DNA of 5,321 nucleotides from contig CAKMZE010000068.1 of the NCBI GenBank assembly GCA_929200295.1, forward strand, positions 8,957-14,277, written 5' to 3'. A program made the translations under genes and the position numbers. Of this stretch, positions 1 to 4,621 are shown piece after piece; within the stretch, counting starts at the first letter, position 1, and the number at the start of each line of letters is the position of its first letter. The stretch comes from an uncultured Alphaproteobacteria bacterium (GTDB lineage: Bacteria; Pseudomonadota; Alphaproteobacteria; Rhodobacterales; Rhodobacteraceae). Below the pieces are notes generated by a model. That model was given only the letters and a program-made list of their open reading frames with translations. It did not search any database and was not told the DNA's origin.

Positions 1-1
1 C

Positions 2-1090
2 GCTGAGGCCGCTTGGGTCACAAGCGCCAATGTCATCGCGCCACAAACCTTGGCCGCGCTTCTTCAGCATCTCAATGGGCAAAGCATCCTCGCCCCTGCC
101 ACGCCGGGTGAAGTAAGTGAAGCTTCTTCTGTCAGGGATTTATCCGAGGTCAAGGGCCAAGAGCGCGCCAAACGCGCGCTTGAGATCGCCGCCGCCGGGC
201 GGCACCATCTGATGTTCATTGGCACGCCCGGCTCTGGCAAATCCATGCTCGCGTCGCGATTATTAGGCATCTTACCACCGCTTTCCGCAGCAGAGGCGCT
301 TGAAACATCGATGATCCACTCGCTCTGCGGTCTCTTAGACGAGGGCGGCATACACCGCAGCCGTCCATTTCGCGAACCACATCACACGGCCTCAATGGCG
401 GCAATTGTGGGCGGCGGACGTCATGCGAAACCCGGTGAAGTTTCTCTGGCGCATAATGGCGTTTTATTCATGGATGAATTTCCAGAATTTCCACGCACGG
501 TGCTCGAAACGCTGCGGCAACCGATTGAAACGGGTGAGGTGGTGATCGCACGCGCCAATGCCCACGTGAAATACCCTTGCAAATTTATGCTGATCGCAGC
601 GGCAAATCCCTGCAAATGTGGCTATCTCACTGACCCTGCCCGGGCCTGCACCCGTGCGCCGCTTTGTGGTGAGGATTACATGGGCCGGATATCTGGGCCG
701 CTGATGGACCGATTTGATTTGCGTGTCGAAGTGCCCCCTGTCGCCTTTACCGATCTTGATATGCCCAGCGCAGGTGAGAGCACAGCGTCAGTCGCGGCGC
801 GCGTCGCGGCGGCGCGCAGCATACAAGATCACCGCTTTGCAGACATTGTGGGCGCAGGTCTAAATGCCGATGCCCAAGGCGATCTCTTAAACGAGATCGC
901 AGCGCCCGACAAAGAGGGCCGCGCGATTTTAGGCAAAATCGCTGAGCGGTTCCATCTATCAGCCCGTGGCTACCATCGGATTTTACGGGTCTCACGCACA
1001 ATCGCCGATCTGGAAGGGGCTGCAACAGTTGCAGCGCATCACATTGCTGAGGCCGCAGGTTTTCGTCTGATCACCGCGCGAGAAGGCTAA
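2..1090 (+). CDS. comM: YifB/ComM family Mg-chelatase-like AAA+ ATPase (5' partial)
   Basis: This is the C-terminal 362 residues of a YifB/ComM ATPase; the family is usually about 500 residues, so roughly 140 N-terminal residues (the Lon-protease/S5-like domain) lie beyond the left edge. The frame is open from base 2, and the codons before the first possible start (TTG at 50) already read like the family, so that TTG is not the true start. Visible motifs, numbering the base-2 codon as 1: Walker A GTPGSGKS at 74-81, Walker B GVLFMDEF at 153-160, the NPCKCGY segment at 202-208 with further cysteines at 216 and 222 (a possible metal site), ISGPLMDR at 230-237 with the arginine expected near the ATP site, and a C-terminal Mg-chelatase-type helical domain around LSARGYHRI (319-327). 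In Vibrio and Haemophilus, ComM is a branch-migration helicase that helps integrate DNA during natural transformation. The same role here is inference, since YifB homologues also occur in bacteria not known to be competent. The TAA stop overlaps the gshB stop on the other strand. Confidence 0.93.
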   Translation, partial: AEAAWVTSANVIAPQTLAALLQHLNGQSILAPATPGEVSEASSVRDLSEVKGQERAKRALEIAAAGRHHLMFIGTPGSGKSMLASRLLGILPPLSAAEALETSMIHSLCGLLDEGGIHRSRPFREPHHTASMAAIVGGGRHAKPGEVSLAHNGVLFMDEFPEFPRTVLETLRQPIETGEVVIARANAHVKYPCKFMLIAAANPCKCGYLTDPARACTRAPLCGEDYMGRISGPLMDRFDLRVEVPPVAFTDLDMPSAGESTASVAARVAAARSIQDHRFADIVGAGLNADAQGDLLNEIAAPDKEGRAILGKIAERFHLSARGYHRILRVSRTIADLEGAATVAAHHIAEAAGFRLITAREG

Positions 1091-2028
1091 GCACGCTTTG
1101 CCTCAATCGCCTCCCAAATCTTTGATGTGACGTTCACATTATCAAAGGCTTCGAGCTCTTGTAAGCCAGTGGGTGAAGTCACGTTGATCTCAGTGAGCCA
1201 TTGCCCAATCACGTCAATGCCCACGAAGATCTGCCCCTTCTCACGTAACAACGGCCCAATACGCGCACAGATCTCACGATCACGCTCAGAAAGACCAATT
1301 GGTTCAGGCTTGCCGCCCACATGCATGTTTGACCGTGTCTCACCTGCTGCAGGCACGCGGTTAATTGCACCCACAGGTTCGCCATCAACAAGGATCACGC
1401 GCTTATCACCTTGGCTCACATCGGGCAGGAATTTCTGCATGATCAATGGCTCGCGGTTAATGCCAGAGAACAGCTCATGCAATGACGCGAGGTTCCCATC
1501 CCCCTGCGCGAGCTTGAAAACACCAGCCCCGCCGTTGCCATAAAGCGGCTTCAAAATGACATCCCCATGTGCGGCACGAAAGGCTTTCAACGCCTCTAGG
1601 TCCCGCGCGATCATCGTCGGCGGCGTGAGATCGGGGAAATTCAAAACAAGCAGCTTTTCAGGATAATTCCGCACCCAAAACGGATCATTCACCACCAATG
1701 TATCAGGGTGGATCATATCCAGAATATGCGTCGTCGTGATATATCCCATATCAAACGGTGGGTCCTGCCGCAGCCAGACCACATCAAAATCAGATAGATC
1801 AACCTCAGTCATCTCACCTAATGTGAAATGATCCCCCACAACCCTTTGCACACTCAGCGGCCATCCGCGCGCAAGCACGCGGCCTTCACGGAAAAAGAGC
1901 TGGTCAGGCGTGTAGTAAAAGAGCCGATGCCCGCGGCTTTGTGCCTCTTCAGCGATCCGAAAGCTACTATCTGCCGCGATATCAATCGCATCAATCGGGT
2001 CCATTTGTATGGCAACTTTAAGTGACAC
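1087..2028 (-). CDS. gshB: glutathione synthetase, ATP-grasp family
   Basis: A 313-residue cytoplasmic enzyme of the length expected for bacterial GshB (about 315). It joins gamma-glutamylcysteine and glycine using ATP, the second step of glutathione synthesis. The N-terminal domain opens with VAIQMDPID (5-13), followed by RQDPPFD (87-93) and the EKL segment (124-126). The ATP-grasp part shows the glycine-rich loop KPLYGNGGAGVFK (160-172), MQKFLPDVSQGDKR (197-210), the segment INRVPAAGETRSNMHVGG (222-239) and the metal/ATP-binding tail LTEINVTSPTGLQE (278-291). The start is GTG at 2026-2028: GAGGTG lies upstream with good spacing, and the resulting N-terminus MSLKVAIQMDP matches the family. 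A start at the later ATG (Met9) would remove the first beta strand. It is the last gene of the rsmI-yraN-gshB block, 66 bases after yraN. Its TAG stop overlaps the comM TAA by two bases on opposite strands. No terminator is visible at its end. Confidence 0.96.
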   Translation of the reverse strand: MSLKVAIQMDPIDAIDIAADSSFRIAEEAQSRGHRLFYYTPDQLFFREGRVLARGWPLSVQRVVGDHFTLGEMTEVDLSDFDVVWLRQDPPFDMGYITTTHILDMIHPDTLVVNDPFWVRNYPEKLLVLNFPDLTPPTMIARDLEALKAFRAAHGDVILKPLYGNGGAGVFKLAQGDGNLASLHELFSGINREPLIMQKFLPDVSQGDKRVILVDGEPVGAINRVPAAGETRSNMHVGGKPEPIGLSERDREICARIGPLLREKGQIFVGIDVIGQWLTEINVTSPTGLQELEAFDNVNVTSKIWEAIEAKRA

Positions 2029-2030
2029 GG

Positions 2031-2089
2031 TGCACCTCTCGCTGAATGGGTTTCATACCCATTCATGGCGCAGCCCGCCCCAAGGTGCA
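2031..2089 (-). promoter_or_regulatory. candidate structured leader of gshB (three-way junction sequestering the ribosome binding site)
   Basis: In the gap between yraN and gshB, the minus-strand RNA can form three helices. P1 pairs UGCACCU (2089-2083) with AGGUGCA (2037-2031), extendable by one G-U pair. P2 pairs GGCG (2079-2076) with CGCC (2070-2067). P3 is a perfect 9-bp hairpin, UGAAUGGGU (2065-2057) with ACCCAUUCA (2051-2043), around a 5-base loop. P1 contains the Shine-Dalgarno bases of gshB. Linkers are short (3, 1 and 5 bases). No T-run follows P3 on either strand, so a plain terminator is unlikely. The pairings are seen directly; regulation is inference. A ribosome stopping at the yraN stop (2095-2097) would cover the upstream P1 arm, so the fold could couple gshB translation to yraN. 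Confidence 0.4.
2033..2038 (-). promoter_or_regulatory. gshB ribosome binding site
   Basis: On the minus strand this reads GAGGTG, complementary to the CACCTC core near the 3' end of alphaproteobacterial 16S rRNA. It lies 4 bases before the GTG start (6 bases counted from GAGG). It decides the GTG start, and most of it (2033-2037) is also part of a predicted stem with 2083-2087. Confidence 0.7.
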
Positions 2090-2094
2090 ATCTC

Positions 2095-2463
2095 TTACGC
2101 TGCTAAATCCATAAATGCGTTTTCTAACACATCGACCGTGCCAAACTGATCAACTGTGGCCACATCAAAGCGCACATCAGTTAGCTCACCATGCGGTTCA
2201 CCTGCCAAAAATTCATTTGCCGTTTGATAAATGCGAGCCATCTGTTTGCGCCCCAGACTATGGCGCGCTTGTGCATGGGTCCGGCTTTTTTTCACTTCAA
2301 CAAAAATCAGCCCCTCACCATCGCGCAAAATCAAATCGACCTCACCTGCTGTGCCACGCCACCGGCGTGCGGCAATCTGATGGCCAGCACGCTCATATGT
2401 TTGCGCCACGCTCTCTTCTGCGGAAAGCCCTGCGAAATAGCATGTTCGGCACGATTGCGTCAT
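2095..2463 (-). CDS. yraN: YraN family protein (UPF0102), restriction-endonuclease-like fold
   Basis: A 122-residue cytoplasmic protein, the usual size for UPF0102. The core motifs of the nuclease-like fold are present: GEVDLI (40-45), LIFVEVKKS (52-60, giving the E-x-K pair Glu56/Lys58) and VRFDVATV (97-104). Asp43, Glu56 and Lys58 correspond to the D...E-x-K arrangement of Holliday-junction-resolvase-like folds. The biochemical role of the family is not settled, and a nuclease activity is inference. The N-terminus has Cys5 and Cys8 as CRTC, which I do not recognise as a family hallmark. The ATG start (2461-2463) overlaps the TGA stop of rsmI in an ATGA, so translation is probably coupled. 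YraN sits next to rsmI and lpoA in many Proteobacteria, including E. coli. Confidence 0.92.
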   Translation of the reverse strand: MTQSCRTCYFAGLSAEESVAQTYERAGHQIAARRWRGTAGEVDLILRDGEGLIFVEVKKSRTHAQARHSLGRKQMARIYQTANEFLAGEPHGELTDVRFDVATVDQFGTVDVLENAFMDLAA

Positions 2464-3338
2464 GGGTTTGTCCCCTCATCAGGTTCTGATTTCATATCAA
2501 GCGCCCTTTGATAAACTTGCCTGCGTGGTAGCCCCATGGCCCCAGCGACAAGCGTGGCGGCATCCTTTATGCGCATGTTTTGCAAGGCGTCTTGCAATGC
2601 CATCTGTATATCCTCATCCGCAATCGCGGTCATTCCAGCGCGTCCGACAAGCACCACAACCTCACCTTTTAGACGGCGCTTTTGAAACGCATCATTGAGT
2701 TCACCCAAAGTGCCACGCGACACTTCTTCAAACTTCTTGGTCAATTCACGACAAACTGTCGCTTGCCGCTCAGCCCCCAATATATCGCATAAGTTGGCTA
2801 ATAATTCACTAACGCGCCCCGGTGCTTCATAGAATATCAATGTCATCGGCAAATCGCGCAGCTCGGCGATCTGGGTGGCGCGTTGCGATTTTTGCGTTGG
2901 TAAAAACCCGATAAAACAAAACCGATCGGTGGGAAGCCCTGAAACTGTCAATGCGGCAAGCACCGCAGAGGCCCCTGGGGCTGCATGAATAGGCACATCA
3001 GCGCGCGCGGCGATGACCCCCAATTCATACCCAGGATCCGCGACAAGCGGGGTACCCGCCTCGGATACATAGGCCACGGATTGCCCGTCTTTCACATTTT
3101 GGATCAACCGTTCTGCCATTTTTTCGGTGCTATGATCATGAAAGGCAATCAACTGACGGCCGTTTATAGCAACCCCATGAATATCCATCAGCTTTTTAGC
3201 TGTGCGCGTGTCTTCGGCTGCGATCACATCGGCTGACGCCAAAATATCCAAAGCCCGCAACGTAATGTCGCGGGCGGTTCCAATAGGCGTCGAAACAAAG
3301 TATAAGCCTGCCGTAAGTGGTCGGGGGGAAAAATTCAT
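2460..3338 (-). CDS. rsmI: 16S rRNA (cytidine(1402)-2'-O)-methyltransferase RsmI
   Basis: A 292-residue SAM-dependent methyltransferase of the tetrapyrrole-methylase (SPOUT-unrelated) fold, matching the E. coli YraL/RsmI length. It adds the 2'-O-methyl group to C1402 in the decoding centre of 16S rRNA. Family motifs in order: LYFVSTPIGTARDITLRAL (12-30), AAEDTRTAKKL (40-50), AYVSEAGTPLVADPG (89-103), APGASAVLAAL (120-130), FIGFLPTQKSQR (142-153), LIFYEAPGRV (167-176) and CRELTKKFEEV (196-206). The third motif has Glu93 where Asp is more usual (VSDAGTP), a conservative change. A C-terminal helical extension (about 240-285) is present, as in other members. ATG at 3336-3338 is preceded by AAGGG (3346-3350) with 7-base spacing, supporting this start. 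It is the first gene of the minus-strand block and is divergent from the lpoA-like gene. Its stop overlaps the yraN start. Confidence 0.96.
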   Translation of the reverse strand: MNFSPRPLTAGLYFVSTPIGTARDITLRALDILASADVIAAEDTRTAKKLMDIHGVAINGRQLIAFHDHSTEKMAERLIQNVKDGQSVAYVSEAGTPLVADPGYELGVIAARADVPIHAAPGASAVLAALTVSGLPTDRFCFIGFLPTQKSQRATQIAELRDLPMTLIFYEAPGRVSELLANLCDILGAERQATVCRELTKKFEEVSRGTLGELNDAFQKRRLKGEVVVLVGRAGMTAIADEDIQMALQDALQNMRIKDAATLVAGAMGLPRRQVYQRALDMKSEPDEGTNP

Positions 3339-3381
3339 TTATAGACCCTTGTTGTAACTGCCCTATTGTGGTCCTCACCTG

Positions 3382-3412
3382 ATATGGCAGATTATAAACC
3401 CAGACTGCCAAT
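3382..3412. promoter_or_regulatory. putative divergent promoter region with dyad symmetry (rsmI / lpoA)
   Basis: The 98 bases between the two divergent starts must serve both transcripts unless transcription reads through from elsewhere. On the minus strand, 3391-3396 reads TATAAT, an exact -10 box, 52 bases before the rsmI ATG. On the plus strand the overlapping 3393-3398 reads TATAAA, 38 bases before the lpoA ATG. A perfect 6-bp inverted repeat, TGGCAG (3385-3390) and CTGCCA (3405-3410) with a 14-base spacer, is centred at 3397-3398 over these boxes and could be an operator. I found no convincing -35 at 16-18 bases for either direction: minus-strand TTGGCA at 3406-3411 is only 9 bases from TATAAT. 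Promoter assignment is therefore weak. Confidence 0.35.
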
Positions 3413-3421
3413 GTGACTGAT

Positions 3422-3429
3422 GAGGAGGG
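3422..3429 (+). promoter_or_regulatory. strong ribosome binding site of the lpoA-like gene
   Basis: GAGGAGGG contains a full AGGAGG Shine-Dalgarno core (3423-3428). It lies about 7 bases before ATG at 3437-3439. It fixes the start there and rules out the in-frame GTG at 3413, which lies upstream of this site. Confidence 0.85.
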
Positions 3430-3436
3430 ATGTCAT

Positions 3437-4621
3437 ATGTTTGCCCGTTTCGCCCAGCCCCGCAAGCATGTCTCGCGGATATTTGTATTATTCTCGCTTT
3501 TTTGGTTAGCCGCATGTGGTGCAGGGCAGTTTCCCACATCAGGTAATCAAACAGGACAGTCAATAAACCCGTCTGCTCCTGTAAAAGTCGCACTGCTTGT
3601 CCCAAGCGGTTCTGGCGGCACAAATGATCTCTTGGCCGCCAATTTGGAAAACGCCGCCCGCTTGGCCATATCTGACCTGCGCAATGTGAAAATAGATTTG
3701 CGTGTTTACAGCACCGCAGGAAATGCCCAACAAGCCGCCAGCGTAGCCGCACAGGCCGTCAATGATGGTGCAAAAATTATCCTTGGGCCGCTTTTTGGTG
3801 AGGCAGCGAACGCCGCAGGCGTTGCCGTTGCCCCTGCAAATGTGAATGTGCTGGCCTTTTCAAACAACCCCACCATTGCTGGTGGTAACGTCTTTATCCT
3901 TGGATCGACGTTCCAAAATACCGCAAACCGTTTGGTCAGCTATGCCAGTCGCCAAGGGATCAGCAGGTATCAAATCGTCCATGGTGCTGATCTACAGGGC
4001 CAGGTCGGGCGTGATTCCGTTACCACAGCAGCCCAGCGCGTTGGTGCGCAGATCACTGGCGTTGAAAGCTATCCGCTTTCGCAATCTGGCATTCATCAGA
4101 ATGCCCGGCGCATTGCGCAAGCAACACGTAACGCAGGTGCACAAGCTGTCGTGCTTACAGCTGGTGTAAATGCGGATCTCCCGATCCTTGCGACCTCACT
4201 GCCCGAGGCCGGGCTAGACCCAAGTGCGACACGCTATATTGGCCTGACCCGTTGGGATGCCGCCCCGCAGGCATGGACGCTTCCAGGGTTGCAAAATGGG
4301 CTGTTCGCGCTGCCCGATCAGACACAGACCAATTTGTTTAAAACCCGCTACGCAGCCGCCTATGGCAACCAACCGCATCCTTTGGCTGGTCTCGCCTATG
4401 ATGGGATAGCCGCGATCGGTGCATTAGCTGCGAAAGGGGATGCAAATGCCCTCACAAAGCGGTCGCTCACAGCATCGCAAGGCTTCCAAGGCACAACGGG
4501 TATTTTCAGGTTCCTATCAAATGGTTTAAACGAACGTGGTCTTGCTGTTGCAACGATACAAAACAATCAGATGGTGATCCTTGAACCAGCCCCTCGATCC
4601 TTCCTTGGCGGCGGCTCCTAA
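3437..4621 (+). CDS. LpoA-like penicillin-binding protein activator, periplasmic-binding-protein-fold lipoprotein
   Basis: A 394-residue predicted lipoprotein. A basic N-terminus (Arg4, Arg9, Lys10, Arg14) is followed by the hydrophobic stretch IFVLFSLFWLAA and lipobox LAAC, with lipidation at Cys27. Gly follows the cysteine rather than Asp, which favours outer-membrane sorting by Lol. After a polar linker (28-47) comes a type I periplasmic-binding fold: VKVALLVPSGSGG (49-61), ENAARLAISD (71-80), AKIILGPLFGEAANAAG (112-128), VNVLAFSNNP (136-145), and a second lobe to about residue 385 including AYDGIAAIGAL (320-330). In E. coli, LpoA is an outer-membrane lipoprotein that activates the transpeptidase of PBP1a. 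This protein matches only its C-terminal domain and lacks the N-terminal TPR-like domain. The assignment rests on fold, lipobox and position beside rsmI/yraN; direct PBP activation is inference. An amino-acid ABC-transporter binding protein is the main alternative, but no permease genes are nearby. ATG is chosen over the GTG at 3413 because of the strong ribosome binding site between them. Confidence 0.85.
   Translation: MFARFAQPRKHVSRIFVLFSLFWLAACGAGQFPTSGNQTGQSINPSAPVKVALLVPSGSGGTNDLLAANLENAARLAISDLRNVKIDLRVYSTAGNAQQAASVAAQAVNDGAKIILGPLFGEAANAAGVAVAPANVNVLAFSNNPTIAGGNVFILGSTFQNTANRLVSYASRQGISRYQIVHGADLQGQVGRDSVTTAAQRVGAQITGVESYPLSQSGIHQNARRIAQATRNAGAQAVVLTAGVNADLPILATSLPEAGLDPSATRYIGLTRWDAAPQAWTLPGLQNGLFALPDQTQTNLFKTRYAAAYGNQPHPLAGLAYDGIAAIGALAAKGDANALTKRSLTASQGFQGTTGIFRFLSNGLNERGLAVATIQNNQMVILEPAPRSFLGGGS

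Noticed and set aside
50..52. TTG at 50 as the start of the ComM-type protein
   Set aside because: The frame is open to base 2 and the preceding codons match the family, so the gene continues past the left edge.
1121..1146. Imperfect hairpin TTTGATGTGA / TCAC-ATT-ATCAAA just after comM, considered as a terminator
   Set aside because: The stem is interrupted by a 3-base bulge and no T-run follows on either strand. It sits inside the conserved gshB C-terminal coding region.
1127..1543. Plus-strand open frame of 138 codons opposite gshB
   Set aside because: It lies entirely antisense to a well-recognised enzyme, has no recognisable motif or ribosome binding site, and its composition fits a shadow of the gshB codons.
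2043..2065. 9-bp hairpin between yraN and gshB as an intrinsic terminator
   Set aside because: No T-run follows in either direction, and the gshB ribosome binding site lies immediately downstream. A leader structure fits better.
2115..2511. Two plus-strand open frames opposite yraN
   Set aside because: Both are antisense to yraN, rich in Cys/His/Pro as expected from a reversed coding strand, and match no family I know.
3406..3411. Minus-strand TTGGCA as the -35 box paired with TATAAT at 3391-3396
   Set aside because: The spacing is only 9 bases, far below the 16-18 needed for a sigma-70-type promoter.
3413..3436. GTG at 3413 as the start of the lpoA-like gene
   Set aside because: The strong GAGGAGGG site lies downstream of it, and ATG at 3437 gives a normal-length lipoprotein signal peptide. 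The upstream eight residues add nothing recognisable.
3375..3752. Minus-strand open frame of 125 codons spanning the divergent promoter region and the lpoA start
   Set aside because: It overlaps the lipoprotein gene antisense and covers the promoter and ribosome binding site. No protein-like pattern is seen.
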